Source: Certhia americana (Eukaryota; Chordata; Aves; Passeriformes; Certhiidae). From it: a stretch of DNA of 64,000 nt. A program made the position numbers and the translations under genes. The stretch's first letter is position 1. The number at the start of each line of letters is the position of its first letter. This document shows positions 22,170 through 35,415 of the stretch, piece after piece. Location: NCBI GenBank assembly GCA_018697195.1, contig JAGMWU010000104.1, positions 60,296 through 124,295 of the forward strand, read 5' to 3'. The notes under the pieces are model-generated. The model saw only the letters and a program-made list of their open reading frames with translations, made no database searches and was not told where the DNA came from.

Positions 22170-22505
22170 ACAGTGTTCAAAAGAGTGAAAAGGTGCCTGT
22201 TCTCACCCAAATTTGCTTCTCAAAGCTTGGACCCTTCCTTTCCTCCATCACATCCCCTGATGAATCAACCCAGTGTTCCAATAAATCAGTTGCAGTTTAT
22301 ACCTCCTTTGTAAGAGCTCCCTTTGCACTGCAAGCCCCAGCTCCTGTCATGCTCCAAGGACAGGAGCGAGCACTGGTTCCCAGGAACTGCCTGTATCTGC
22401 CCATGGGGTGGAGCTGGATAAGCCCTGGCATTGCTGCTCTCATGTCTGGGCTGTGCCCCAAACTACATCTCTTTCACCAGGACACTTGCTCTGTTTCCTT
22501 TCAGA

Positions 22506-22511
22506 AATAAA
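22506..22511 (+). terminator. PLEKHO1 poly(A) signal (AATAAA)
   Basis: AATAAA lies about 450 bases after the stop codon and is followed within 20 bases by an A-run and then TG-containing sequence. More distal use is possible, for example an ATTAAA around 23285. Confidence 0.55.
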
Positions 22512-24611
22512 TTACATTAAAAAGTAAAAAAAAAAAGTGTCCATTCTCACCACTGCCTGGAAGTCCCCATTACCCAGGAACTCTCCTGAAGATGTGGGAA
22601 ATCCAGGCTGGTCTCCAGTGTTACACTGGCCATTGAGGCATTTGCTGGGTGCAGCTGGCAGAGCTCTGTCCTGGCACAGAAAACTTGGGGCTGGCAGCTG
22701 TTATTTTGGGGTGCACGCAGAGCCCTCCAGAAGGGCAGCAGTGACACAATCCATATCCACCCTGATCCTGTCAGGCCATGAATACTTCACAGACCCCCTT
22801 GGTCCTGAGCAGTGGGAGGTAGCAGCGATGTGCCTTCCCTTCTGTACAACCAGAGGATCAAAGCCTTGGATTCGACAGCCCACACAGGCAGTTGGAGGGT
22901 TTGGGCTTTTCCATTCTCATTTCTCTTTTTTTTTTTTAAGCTTTTCTTTGAGCAGAAAAATCAGGGGGGGTGTGTGTGCGTGTGAGCCAGACACCACAAG
23001 CCAATGGCAGTTTTGGTTGGTTTGCTTTGCTCTCTCAGGTGTCATGGTCAGACAGCAGCAGGCTCTGCTTGGGCTGCTCAGGATCTGAATCAGCCCTGCT
23101 GGAACGAAAGCTGAGCCCAGAGCAGAGCTCAGATCATCAGCTCACAGGCTGGCTCAGCTTTCACACCCACAAGCAGGACATGGCTGTGTCTCACAAGTTT
23201 ACTCGTGGTAACATCCAACTGTTCCTTGTTTTTTAAAAGGAAACCTAATTCCTTTACCTACATGGCGAATAGTCCACGAAAATATTAAACCCACAGAATT
23301 ACTTCCTGGTCGTGGCTCGTGTTTTGTCTTTCCTCTCCTGGCTATGATGAAAAGATTTTTTTTTTAAATTAAAGAAAAAATAAAACCAAGCCCCAAACCT
23401 TTCTCAATAAGTTTGGCTTAACCAGACTCCAGTGATACTTCCAGGGATAACTTTCAGTGCCTTTTCCACACTGATGAACCGGATTGCCTCACAAAGTTTT
23501 TTGCAAGGAACCACTAAACTTTCCTTGTGACCTGCATCCCAGGTAGCACCAGCGAGGTGCTGTATTTGTAACTCCCAACCAGCAACTCTCCTTGGATTTT
23601 GGAATGTTCGTTGCTATGCTGCTCTGAGCAGAGCCAGTACACACTCTGGGAAGGGCTCAACATGAGCAGCTGCTGGTGCCCCTGGCACACCTGAGCAGCC
23701 CTGCCCTGCTCTCTTCAGGGAGGCCCTGAAACTCTTAAGGGCAGTTTTGGGGATCTTGCCTCTCTGCTCACCCCTCACAATTTTCCCCCCTCTGTTTCCC
23801 TGCTGCTTCCCTCCAGCCCCCTGCCCTCAGTGGCATCCCCAAAGCCACTGACACGGTGCAGGGAGCCCTAGGGAGCTGCAAAGGCAAGGGCAGCACAGAG
23901 GTGGCTTTGTGCATCGTCCCCCCCCAGTCGGTGGGTCCATCCATGCGGGAATAACACTGCACAAAGGGGCCGTGCCCGCCCAGCAGTGCAGTGCAGCCGT
24001 CTGCCGTTCCCAAAAAGGGCCGGTATTGTCCGGTGGGGCAATTATGTCGGGTCTGGAGACAAAAACACTGGATCGTTACAGGAATCAGAGCGCCTGGCCG
24101 GGCAGTGCACAGCAGAGAAGCCTGATAATGGCCAAGAACTCTGGGTTCTGCCCAACTGTGCCTTGAAAACACGTACAGAACAAGGAAAAGGGGGCTGGGA
24201 AGGGGATTTCCCATTACACTACAGGGAGACGGGGACTGGGACTGGATTCTTAAGATGTAGGCAAAGCGTCTCTTATAAAAATAGCTGCAATTTGCTCAAC
24301 ACATGCTGAGGAGTGGGCAAGCGTGTGCTGCGCTCGTCAGCTGGCACTCGGCTCCAGTGCCTGCACTCCTTTGCCTGCTTCCCAGCACAGCCAATCCCCG
24401 GAGTGCTCCCGCTCCCAGCCAAATAAGGACCGCGGGGCGAGGAACCCCGGCTGCATGCGGCACACAGGAGCCCACCCACCCTCCCAGCCAAAGCGTCTTT
24501 TTTTGGTTATTTTCTCCTTCTCTGCCTCAAAAGCTTTAAGCGAACCCCCCTCCTCCCTGCCCTTCCTCCATCCTCTGCCTTTCTAAGGGAATAACAGAGA
24601 GATACCTTAGA

Positions 24612-24812
24612 ATGGAATTCTTGGGAAGAAATTCCTCCCGGGGAGAGTGGTGAGGCCCTGGCACAGGGTGACTGGAGAAGCTGGGGTGGCCCCATCCCTG
24701 GAAGTGTCCAAGGCCAGGTTGGACGGGGCTTGGAGCAGCCTGGGATACTGGAAGGTGTCCCTAAGGTCCCTCCCAAGACCCAAACCATTGTGTGATTCCG
24801 TAATTTTATGAA
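24612..24812 (+). mobile_element. CR1 LINE 3'-end copy
   Basis: A clear CR1 terminus in sense orientation: attcttgggaagaaattcct, gaggccctggcacagg, gtgtccaaggccaggttgga, cctgggatactggaaggtgt, and a tail of gtgtgattccgtaattttatga. Confidence 0.85.
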
Positions 24813-26872
24813 ACACTGGCACCCAACAGCCTGGGAAGGCTGAAACCCAACAGGCTGAAAACCCAACAAACCTCCAGAAGCCACAAGGGCTGTGCTCAGA
24901 CAGAGAGCTCTCTGCCCAGGGTGCACATTTTGGGGTCCAGCCCCACATATCAGCCCCATGTGACACATTAAGTTTCACCCTCTGCAGATTTGGGGACAGA
25001 GGAAGCAGCTGCAGTGTCTCCGCAGTGCTGAGAGGCCTCTGGAAAGCAGGAGGTACTGATTAAGAGGCTTTTGGTGGCTTTAAATAGAATTTACACTTGG
25101 AGGCAACTTTCACACTGCTGACGGGCGACAGAACTCGGGTGTAAAGCAGAAATGGGTTCATGTTGTCCCAGGAGCAGTGGGCTATTCTGCAGGCTGGAAT
25201 TACACCTAACAAAGTGGTTCACAGGAATAAAATTGTGGTGGATAAAGTCCAGTTTCCCTAGCAGTTTCCATCTTTGGAAAAAGCCCCTGACCTCCCAAGT
25301 GGAACAGGAATACCAGTAACTCATGGCAGAGGGTTCTCAGGCTGAGGAGGGGGTGGATAAATACAATTTTTTAACACTGTTCCTGCTGTGCAGAAGGAGG
25401 TTTTTTTTTTTTTTTTTTTTTTTTTGGAGTTACTGATGGAGAAAACTGCAGAAATTGTTGCTTTATTTTTTGTTGTTGTTTTCCTCCAATAAGACAAATT
25501 GCCTTAAAAAGTAGGATTTGTGTCCAGAGGTGGAAGGTGGGAAGCTATAGACCCTCCAATATCCCAGTTGAAAAATATGTTCAGCATACCCTTAGAATAA
25601 ATTCCATGGGATCCTAAGGCATTCTGATATGTTATCAGAGCTGGGGACATTCTTTCCTGGACACCTGTGTCAGCAGCTGTAGGTGAACGCCTGGCGCTCC
25701 AGTGATGTTGCTCACTCACAAAACCTTGTCCCTCATCAGCTTTTACCCCCATGGGACAATCAGTTTAGACTTTTGAAATAAAATGGGAAGTGTGGTGCTT
25801 CCTACCTTGGAGTTCTGGAGGATTAAATCTTCTTCCAAGTCCCTAGAGAGGAAGAGACATAAAATAGTTTGACCCACATTCACAAGAATAATTATTGACT
25901 TAACAAGTTCCAACTGGGTTTTCAAATTAAAGCTCAGCAAGAACAGACCCACTTCCCTAAAAAAAAAGAGAGGAAAGGAAAAAATGCAGTGGTTTTCTAT
26001 GCCAGATATACCTGTGTGCAAATGTATCCCTGGAATATGCACATGTGGAGATTTGTGTGTGTTCCCTCTCTTTAGGAAGGAATTCTTTGGTGAGATACAC
26101 AGTATGGTGCCTTGAATTTCTTTCCCCTAAATCAAATTTGAGCTGTCAGAGAGTTCCTCATCAGGCTTAGAGATCCCCACACTCCTCTCCCTGAGTGGCC
26201 AGAGGGGCTGGTTCAGCACTGGGGATGTTTGACATGACACCTGGTAAAGTGACACCATGGAAAAGGTGAAAGGTACAGCTGTAGTTGTATTTATTGGAAG
26301 TGTTTCCTGAGTCTGGCCCAGGAAAATCAAATCTCTGCTTTCAGACACTGCTGATTTGTTTGACTCCATAAAATGCCCCGAGGGACTGAAAGCTACAGCA
26401 ACTCTTCCACTTCTTTAATTTGTAATACATTTTAAAAATTCGTTGCTCTGTTTTGACACAAATCATCCCAGCTCAGAGGCAAGATCAGATTTTTAAATCT
26501 TTTTAACATTTGGGAATGTTTGGGAGAGGCCAGACCAGCCAAAGTTCAAAGGGCAGAGCTCAGCCCCCTCCTGACACCAGTGCTTGGGAGTTCTGCAGTG
26601 AAATGGTGATTTCTCCTTCCAAACCTCTGCCCTGGGGCTGACTGAATGGGGCCTGTGGTCAGAATAAAGAGCCCATACATGTAGGACAGGAGGACAGAGG
26701 GAACCATTCAGAGCTGGAGGAATCTGTGGCTCACAGGCTGATACTGGGCAGTAGGCAAAGGTCTGCCATCGACTGGAATGAGCCAGTGGAGATGTGGACA
26801 TCATTATTTAAAGGACTCTCAACAAATGGGCTGAGTCATTAATGGCTTTGAACTGAAAGAGAGGAGGTTTAG

Positions 26873-27060
26873 ATGGGATTTTGGGAAGGAATTCTTCCCC
26901 GTGAAGGTGAGGAAGCCCTGACAAAGGTTCCCAGAGAAGCTGTGGCTGCCCTTGGATCCCTGGGAATGTCCAAGGCCAGGCTGGATGGGGCTTGGAGCAA
27001 TCTGGGGCTAGTGGAAGGTGTCCCTGACCATGGCAGAGGGTGGGAGCAAGGGATCAATCT
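26873..27060 (+). mobile_element. CR1 LINE 3'-end copy
   Basis: The sequence reads gggattttgggaaggaattc, ggttcccagagaagctgtgg, gtccaaggccaggctggatg and agtggaaggtgtccctgacc. Sense orientation; the extreme tail is not recognisable. Confidence 0.85.
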
Positions 27061-29589
27061 GCGTGCACCCAACCTGCCCCTGGCACTGCCCAGGGCTTTC
27101 CTTCTCTCCATTAGTGCTGCCTGCCCACGGGCTAGTACTAGCCCAGCTCCACTCGCCGGGTGCCACTGTGGTTTGTGCTGCACCATAAGACACTCCCTGG
27201 GTTTCTCCAGAGCAGCCTCCAGCTCCGTGCAGCCCAGTGTTTCTCCTCCCAGCCCACTTGCTGCTATATATAATCTGAGCACTGTCTACCTTTCTGCAGA
27301 CCGAGCTGGGAGTCATGCTGCCCAGAAATCGTGAGGTGGCATCCAGAATCCTGACGGTTCCTAGAAAAGCCTGCTCGGAATGCCTGCTCCAGGCTGCTGG
27401 CTCTCCTGTCCTTTAGAGGTCACAGGGTCACCTGGGTTAGGTCTGCTGGAAGGACACAAACAGGTAAAGCTCAATACATGAGAGATCTGGCTCATACTGG
27501 CTCATAAAAATAACATTTTTAGCCTCTGTATGTCAAATAGATCTTTTGGAAAATTGGTTTCTCTCTCCTTGCTCAAGTCAGATATTTGCCTGCTGCCCAT
27601 TTGCTCCCTCCTGCCTTCCAAGGAAGAGTTCACCCACCAGCTCCTCAACGAGACCAAAACCACAGACAAATCTGGTTGAATTCTTGTTTCTTCATGGGTA
27701 CAGCTCACCCTTCCTGCAACCTGAGTTGTGCTGCTGCAGCGTTCCTCAGGCAGCTTGTGACATCAGTTATTCCTCAGTTCTCAAAACGCCACTTCCTGTA
27801 TTTTCAGATATTTTAAAACCAACTTCCCTTTTTACAGTGCCATTGAAACAGTCTTCTGTCATTTTCTTACTGCTCAGCAGTTTGGGAATGTTTCATTACA
27901 CAGGAAAGTTATCTCAGGGGCTCAGCCCCCAGGATTCAGGCCTTCCTGAGTTACAGAATAACAGGATCAGAATATGACAATGAATCCAGAGCCTGGGAGG
28001 CAGGAAGAATGGGGCTGGTTTGTTCCAACGCTGCCTCTGCCAGGTCCTTGGGGCATGATTTGGGATGAATCACCCTGTTCTGTGTGCCCTTACCCCATGC
28101 CAAGGGTAAGTATGAGATCGCTGTGCTCAAAATAGGAAGAAGCTGCTCCTCCCTCGTGATTCCTGGCAGGTGAGCTGCACCTTCCTATGTCAGGGACACG
28201 ATTCCTGCAGGAAGGAAGCTGATGCCACAGGGCAGGAGGCACATTTTCAATTAACTGATGGTGCAAGCGACAGTGAAGGAAGTATTCAGTATTCCCTGGC
28301 ATGAAACATTCCCTAAGATTTTTTCCCATTTCATTTAAAGGGAAAATACAAACCAGCAGTGCCAATTTAGCTCCAGAGGGGAGAAGGGAGACTCCAAATG
28401 GGAACAGACCAGGTGCTCAGTACTGTGAGCAGTGAGGGTGCCAGGGAGGAGGGAGCAGGGTAAGGAGAATTGTGAACATATTTACAGCCATCTGGCACCC
28501 TGAATTATCCAAACAATGAGGCTGCTGGAGCGCTCACTGAAACACAGAGAGAGAGGGAAGGAAGGAGTTTGTTTGAGCAGAGAATCCTAAGGGCTTCATG
28601 CTTTTAATTTATGCTTTCTGGAAATGTTTTATATCGCTTATAAAATTATTTATGTTACTGGAGATGTAGGGAAATGAAACCAGAAGGAAATGGAAGGGCT
28701 ACTCCTTCTGGAGCTTTTCCTTCCAGGTTTTTAGAAATCAAGTCATAGGAAAGCAAAGATATCTTGGAACATCTTGGTTTCTTGGGAGGTAGCAAGAGGA
28801 ATCAGAAATTAATCAGGAAAGTTTGTCCTCACCAAACTTCCATGGTACCCAGCACAAAGAACAGCATAAACCCACCAAGTTCAGTTAATTCCAACCACGG
28901 ATTTCCTGCATTTTCTGTCTTTGCTTCCTTCCTGTGCTTAACAAAACTCTTTTCACTCTTCTACCACATGCTCTTGATAATACCAGTGAACCACAACTTC
29001 TGCAGAGCCTCTCATCCCAGCATGCTCCATCATTATCTTTCGGTGCTGCATTTCTCATTTTAAACACATTTGCTTCATTTGACTAAATTCTGGGGTGTTG
29101 TAACAGAGGGATGTTGGGTTTTCCTTTTGTTTCTTTCACAGCTCCTGACAACAAGTTCACCTTCCCTTTTTCTGGTCATTTATGGAATGTGGACAGAAGC
29201 ATTTCCACTTCCTCCATTTTAGCTTATTTGTTTTGATTATTATTTTTTTTTTAATAAAAATACTTTTCATTTTTCATTAATATGATTTGATTAATGTTAT
29301 TCTTGCTCTTCAATCTTTGTGTTGAAACAGAGAAGGGCCACCCTCCCTCCACTGGTGTCAGAGGGAGCCTTGAATTAAAAGTGTTGCACCTGAGGGGATG
29401 ATCTGGCTCATCACCACCCAAGCTGGATCGTGTTAAAGTTAAAGAATTATGGAAAACGTGTTTGTGTGTGTTACCGTGTGAAACTAGGTATTTTTCAGCT
29501 CCCCACGAGTTCTTCAAGCATTGTCACAGATGGAAACAGGTGCTGCCTGCACTGGGGTGTCCTGTGCAGAGCCAGGATTTACAGTCACC

Positions 29590-29790
29590 GTGGAATCATG
29601 GAATAATTTGAGTGGGAAGGAACCTTGAAGACCATGCAGTCCAATTTCCTGACATGGGCAGAGAAACCTCCCACTAGGTCAGCTTGTTCCAGGCCCCATC
29701 CAACCTGATCCCAAACACTTCCAGGGATGTCCAGTCCACAACCTCTCTGGGCAAGAGTCCCATCCGGCTCGGGATATTCTCTGATTCCCT
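29590..29790 (-). mobile_element. CR1 LINE 3'-end copy, antisense
   Basis: On the plus strand it begins ggaatcatggaataatttga, then gtgggaaggaaccttgaaga, and continues into accatgcagtccaatttcc and cacttccagggatgtccagt. This is the reverse complement of a CR1 3' region. Confidence 0.8.
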
Positions 29791-32700
29791 CCCGCGTTTT
29801 TGTCCTTGAATTACTGAAGCTAATAAGCACAGAACCTTCCCAAAAAGTGCCATTTTAAGGAGTCACTTGGACTCTTCACGGGTGGAAGGCAGCGCAGAGA
29901 CAGCCGGGCTCTGCCTCCCCCCTCTGCACAGTCCGCGCCCGTCGCTGGTCGCGCTGTGCCCTCTAGTGCTCGTTCTCCCCATCCAGGACTTCTGCAATCC
30001 CAGTTCACCGGGAGCACTGGGAATGAGTTCCTGCGGAATAACCATCGGGAGCTTTCCAGGGAACTGCAATTGTTGAGCTAGTTCCCTTCCCTGCTCCGCG
30101 GAGGAATCACAGGGGCTCTGCAGCGGCGTGTCGGTGCCAAATTTCCCGTGCAGCGCCCGCACGGATTGACAGGAAAATACATCCAAAATCAGCAAATCTG
30201 AGTCCTGCCAGCTCCCAGCCCAACCAGGCAGCCCTAACTTTGCTCCAGACCTGTTTGATTCCCAGCAAAAGCACGTTTTCCACACCATTAGAAATCCAGG
30301 TGTGTTGGAGAAAGAGTGGTTTGGGGAAGTTTACTAAAGCACTTCAAAAACTTGCACTGAGATGCACATGAGAATTCCCAAATTTAACCAGTTTGTCCCT
30401 GCAATATTTGATTATTACCATCTTCTCCGTGATGCCTCACTTTGTTCTAGGGAATACTTTTGGCTTTTCAGTGCTGATCTGGGAGTTTTAGGGGTTTGTA
30501 GTGAGAATGTTTAACATTCATGTAGAAATTCTGCAATAATTGAAGCCTAGGTGGTCCAGAGCCTCAGAGCAGAGAGAGGTTAATATTCTTCCTCCTTCCA
30601 TTCCTCCTGTTGCTTGCAGAGGAATGATGTGGTCTGTGCAGGGATGTGAAGGAGGAGGAACCCTGGATAATTGTGGGAAATAAAGGGCTCTCTCAGGAAA
30701 AACCTCATTAATTTATCTAGTATGTTAATGCAAGAGATTTCAGCGACAAGCAAGCTTCCCCATTTCCCAAACTGGAAATACCCCTCAGTCGATCATCAGA
30801 GAAAACATTCTCACCTCCACAAGTCTTTGCTTCAAAGCACAGCCCAAACACAGAATTGAACACCAGAAGATTTTGGGGCTGCACGCCTGTGGCGGGAGGA
30901 TGGGGTGGGTGTGTACAGGAGGTGTGAGCACAGCCAGTATTTGACATTAAAAAGTCAATGCTCAATTCCATTCTTAAACACTCATGACTTGCACAAAAGG
31001 GCAAGACTTGAATTCCCGAGGCTGATCCTACGGCTTTTGGTGTGGATCCTCCAACAGTGCCACTGATGAAAGAACAGATTGAAGATGTTCTTTGGTTTCC
31101 AGGAACACAAATTATCCAATTCATTCCAACTGGGTTTTGCTGTGACATAGGAGCTCACTCAAAACACACAGAGCGTAGAAGAAACACCACAGCACGCTTT
31201 TAAGCGGAATAATTATGACTCATCATGGTGATGAAGCTGAGAGACACAGATGTGATTCTGAAATGAATTCAGAAAGGCATTTGCTGCAGGGACGCCTTAG
31301 TTTCAATATGGCATTAGCCAGGAGCTCCCTTCCAGCCTCAAATTCCTAATTAAACATGATTCCTGCATGTCCTCAACATTCCCAGGGACAAGGATGTGAG
31401 CAAGCCCCTCACAAGTGGCCAGAATATATCAGTGCTTCACCAAAGCAATGCTGAGGAGCTCTGGCTGGCTGCTCCTCAGTCAACACTTGATTATTTTATT
31501 TAAATTAACTCTAGTCTAGAAGGAAATGACCCTCAAACACTCTGCGTGAACATGTTTCATTCACATGGGAGAGACCAGCTCCTTCTCCAACATGAACCCA
31601 CACTCTGGGGTCATTTTTTCCCTAGAACAGAATCCTTTCCTCAGTGCCAGAAGTTCCCAGCTTTAATGTGTCCCGTGGTTCTCTGCTGGTTTGCTGTTGT
31701 GGCCAAACACTTATTTTTGGATTCTCCCTCATTTGTGCCAATTAAATTAGAAGCAGTAGGAAAGACTTTCCTTGGCTATTTTGGGGTTCATTTTTTATTT
31801 TTTTTTTTTTTTTTCATGAGACACGCTCAAAGCAGAAACCAAGCATGCTATGAAGCATACTATGAACTGTAATTTTAAAGTTTAAAACCAGAAGAGCGTT
31901 CCCCAGGAGACCAAATTTTAAACTCCAGTGAGAAATATCCCAACAGCAGTAGCAACAGGAATTTCCCTGCCCCAGGCTCTGCAGAGGGACATTTTCCATG
32001 TCCTGTTTCAAGCAGCTGCTGTCCCTGACTCCTTCTGTCCTATTCCATGTGTTTTGGTACCCCGGGGGAGCTGCATTCCTGACTCCATTTGTGCCAGCTG
32101 ATCAATGAGCAAACGGAGAACACGACATCTAACGTGACAGTGCAAGCCCTGGCACAACCAAGAGACTCAGAAATGGCTAAAAATAATTCAAGCATCATTT
32201 TTTTATCTCAGAAATTCAGCTCTCGTTCTCCGGTTCAGGCCTTTGCAATGGGTATGGCCAGTGAAACTGGTGTATTTTTAGCATACAGCAGCTCTGCTGC
32301 CAAAATCAACAACAGCTCTGTTTGCTGGAAAATGGGGTAGTTTTCATTCTGAGATTTCTCATTACTCCGTCATCCAGCTCAATGGATTTTACAGTTTTCT
32401 CCAAGGCCAAATTCCTGAATTCGTGGGATTCCACGAGAATGTCGCCTTCCCCATTCTCACATAAAAATATAGATGAGGAAAATTGAAAGCGAGCTGCCTG
32501 CCAGCTAGGCATCGAGAGACCCTTGGGGTTTATATCCTCGACAGTGTGAGGTTTTTAAAGTTAATTCCATTTGAGGGAGAATAAAGGGGCAAAAAGGCTA
32601 ACTGGTCATTATGAAATGTGGGAGAATGGCAAGAAATAGCTCTAGTAGTTCTTGGTCACATTTCGTACCGAAAAACCCCTCCCTTTTTTTGAAAGTCTGA

Positions 32701-32823
32701 CCTGTGGGAGCCCCAGACCTTCACTCCCCTGACCCAGGCACACAATAACCCCAAATCCCTTCAGCACCGTGACTGAATTGAATTAACCTGAAAATGAACA
32801 ATGGGCTGTAGGGGTGTACTTAA

Positions 32824-32900
32824 GAATTACAGAATCACTAGGTTGGAAGAGACCTTCAAAATCGAGTCCAACCCAAAGGGGGGAGATTTGCCTTGGAACC
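32824..32900 (-). mobile_element. CR1 LINE 3'-end fragment, antisense
   Basis: The sequence reads attacagaatcactaggttg, then gaagagaccttcaaaatcga, then gtccaaccc. This is the end of a CR1 element in reverse orientation, strongly 5'-truncated. Confidence 0.8.
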
Positions 32901-33299
32901 CACAAACGCCACATTGCCCTGGGAAAGCAGGAGCAATTTGGGGAACGTTAAGTACTACATGGTAGCAGGAGCTGTCTGAAAACACACACTTTGCAGTTCT
33001 CTTGCTACTGGGCTTAACTAGGCAACGTGAAAAACTTTATGAGGAATTTCTTCCTATTTTCACCCGGCGCATTAATACCAAAGACTGGCTGAATTTACCC
33101 TTCCTCACATGACGTTGATATCCACCTTCGGGATCACGGTTTGTATTTTTGTTTTTTCTTTTTTCTCCGCTCGGACTGTGAACCTGTTTTCCATCACCGG
33201 AATGAAGTTCACACAACCTGAGGGGAAAAGCCTCTCCTGAAGGCTGGAGGAAGGGGAGGGAGGGGGAGTTAGAAGCTGTTTGGGGTAGAAATGGGCCAT

Positions 33300-33960
33300 T
33301 TCGGGGGGGAGCAGAAGCTGTTTTGGGGTGCAAACGGAGCGCAGCGCACACCTTCCCCCTCACGGCCGCCATGAGGGGCCTGAGGGGCGGTGGGCGGGGC
33401 GCCGCTCGCGCGGGTGGCGGGAAGGCGGAACTGCGGCAAATCTCAGCCAATCAGCGGCGGCGTCGTGGCTCGGCCCCTGCTGCCCGCAGCTGGGGAACCC
33501 CGTGGTTTCCCGCGCTCGGGGGGCCCGCGCGCCCCCTCAGGAGGGTGGCGGCAGCGGGGGAACGGTGCCGCGACCCCCGCGGAAGGAAGAGGAGGGGAAA
33601 CAGAACCACCGGGAGGGGGAGATAAGGGCCGGGGAGGGAGCGAGAAGGGGCTCCACAATACAAAAACCCCGGCAGAAGAAGGAGGAGGAAGGAGCAGGAC
33701 GGAGGAAGCCGCCCGCCGACACGGCTTCCCCTCAGTGTAACAAAATGGAGGGCGGGGGGGCTGTCCAGTGAGACAGGCTAGGGCAGTGCTGGGCCACGGG
33801 GAGCGGCCGCAGCGTTTGGTCCCTGCTCAATTCCATCTCGAGAGCTCTGGAGCGACAAGTGCCTGGCGTTGTGGCAGCAGGTGAGCTGTGTAAACCAGAG
33901 GCTGCGGCAGGGAGAGCCGGTTCCACACGAGTCGCGACAAGCTGAGCAGCCCGTCAGCCA
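33300..33960. promoter_or_regulatory. Orphan CpG island / candidate bidirectional promoter
   Basis: A sharply bounded GC- and CpG-rich island in AT-rich DNA. It contains a CCAAT box (agccaatcagcgg, around 33447) and YY1-like words (ggccgccatgagg around 33363 and caaaatggagggcgg around 33742). A strong plus-strand donor CAG|GTGAGC sits at 33880/33881. It is 11 kb past PLEKHO1 and beyond the proposed ANP32E 3' end, and no coding exon follows it. It could start a non-coding RNA. Overlapping open frames are Arg/Gly/Pro-rich and look like GC-driven artefacts. Confidence 0.5.
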
Positions 33961-34907
33961 CACAGCAGGTTTTTCCTGGCCTTGAAGATGTGCCCACACA
34001 CCACTCGAGCTTTCCTTTGCCATCAAAGTACCGTGTGAGAGCCTGGTTTTAACCTCACTCATCTGCAGCTCCAAAAAAAACGGATTTAACCCGTTTAAAA
34101 TCATCCTGAAACTCAGGTTCCCTGTATCCAGGTCCAGTGGGAAATGGGTGCAGAGGGTAGAGGCACCAGCATGGGGCTTCAGCTGGAAAGACAATTCCTC
34201 CCCACCCTTTAAAACTAACTAAATAAAATATCCCAGCAAGTCACCGCCCATTTCTTGCCTAACTGCTCATCCAGCAGCAGAAAAGCCTGTTTGCCAAGGG
34301 CTTTCTCAAGTGCATCCAAGGGATTTTTGCCAGGAATGCTGGACTAATCCCAAGACAAAACAATGCTCTCTCTAGCTCGGGAGGAGCAGCAGGGTTTTTT
34401 TTTTAAACATTGTTCTTGTGTGAGGAATATTTCAGCACCAGACTTGGCTCAGGCTGCCAGGCACAAGGCAGGATCTGTGAAAAGCAAATCTAAAAACTCA
34501 CCCAGACTCGGATGTCTGTGACATCTGCATTAAACTCACCTGGAGACAACTCAGGGAACCATTCAGCTCTTCCAGAACATCCTTCCTTGACTGTTCCAGT
34601 ATCACCAAGGGCTAAAGTACCATAAATCCAAATTCCATCCCCAGAAACACACCCCATTCTGCAGATTTACACCCCATTTAAGCACAAGCAGAAAGAAGAC
34701 TCCCTTAGTCCATTCCTTCCACAGGTGGACGTACCCCAAGAAGTAATCCAATACAATAGCCTCAGTTTATTTGAAATAATTCGGTTTGAAAACTTTTTAA
34801 TTTAAAATTTACAGCACACATGGGGAGGAAACATATTTTGTTACAACTAAAAGTTACCAGAAGAGTGCTGCAGGGCTGTTGTCTTTAATTTAACACTGTC
34901 ATGGCTT

Positions 34908-34913
34908 TATTCA
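34908..34913 (-). terminator. ANP32E poly(A) signal (AATAAA on minus strand)
   Basis: TTTATT on the plus strand is AATAAA for the minus-strand ANP32E transcript. It implies a 3' UTR of about 2.5 kb, close to the long UTR I recall for human ANP32E. A second TTTATT at 34766-34771 is a possible distal site. Confidence 0.5.
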
Positions 34914-35384
34914 AAACACAGTTGCACAAAATCAGTTACTCCAAAGTTTCAGGAAAGAGTCGGAGAAGGAACCAAACCACACTATATACAGACTGCCATA
35001 CAAAGAGCATTAAAATAGGACAAAACCTCTACAAAATATAAAACCCACCCTGACGTATTTGCATGAAAAGACCACCCACCAAGCAAAAAAGTTTCAAAAG
35101 TTATCTGGAGGCTCTGAATTCCTCATTAAAAAACGCTGTTGCTGCATGCCGAGCGGAGGACAGGGGACTGGGGATGGTGACACCGGGACAAACAGATTTT
35201 TGGGTTGGTGAGGGGGTTCAGGTTCCATGTGGTGCACGGCACTGCGGGTGTTTGGGAAGTGGGAAGTCTGGCCTAGGGAAGGGCTGTCACCCCTTGGAGC
35301 TCAGTCTGTCTGGTCTCAGGAGCTGGACTCTCTTATCCAAACAAGCCCACTACCCACATTATTTTAATCCATCAAAATAGACTC

Positions 35385-35415
<31 letters not shown>

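Larger units (their letters stand above)
22530..33290. other. PLEKHO1-ANP32E intergenic region
   Basis: More than 10 kb of mostly AT-rich DNA. Apart from the CR1 fragments, poly-T runs (25402-25425 and around 31800), a motif cluster at 24274-24428 and the downstream CpG island listed separately, I find no exon chain or RNA gene. Open frames here are short and look random. Confidence 0.5.

Noticed and set aside
22055..22313. Poly-Ile/Leu and poly-Asn frames
   Set aside because: They are translations of the (ATT)n microsatellite in the PLEKHO1 3' UTR.
23768..24214. 148-codon minus-strand open frame below the CArG-box cluster
   Set aside because: Composition looks random, no splice structure or family is recognisable; only the motif cluster is reported.
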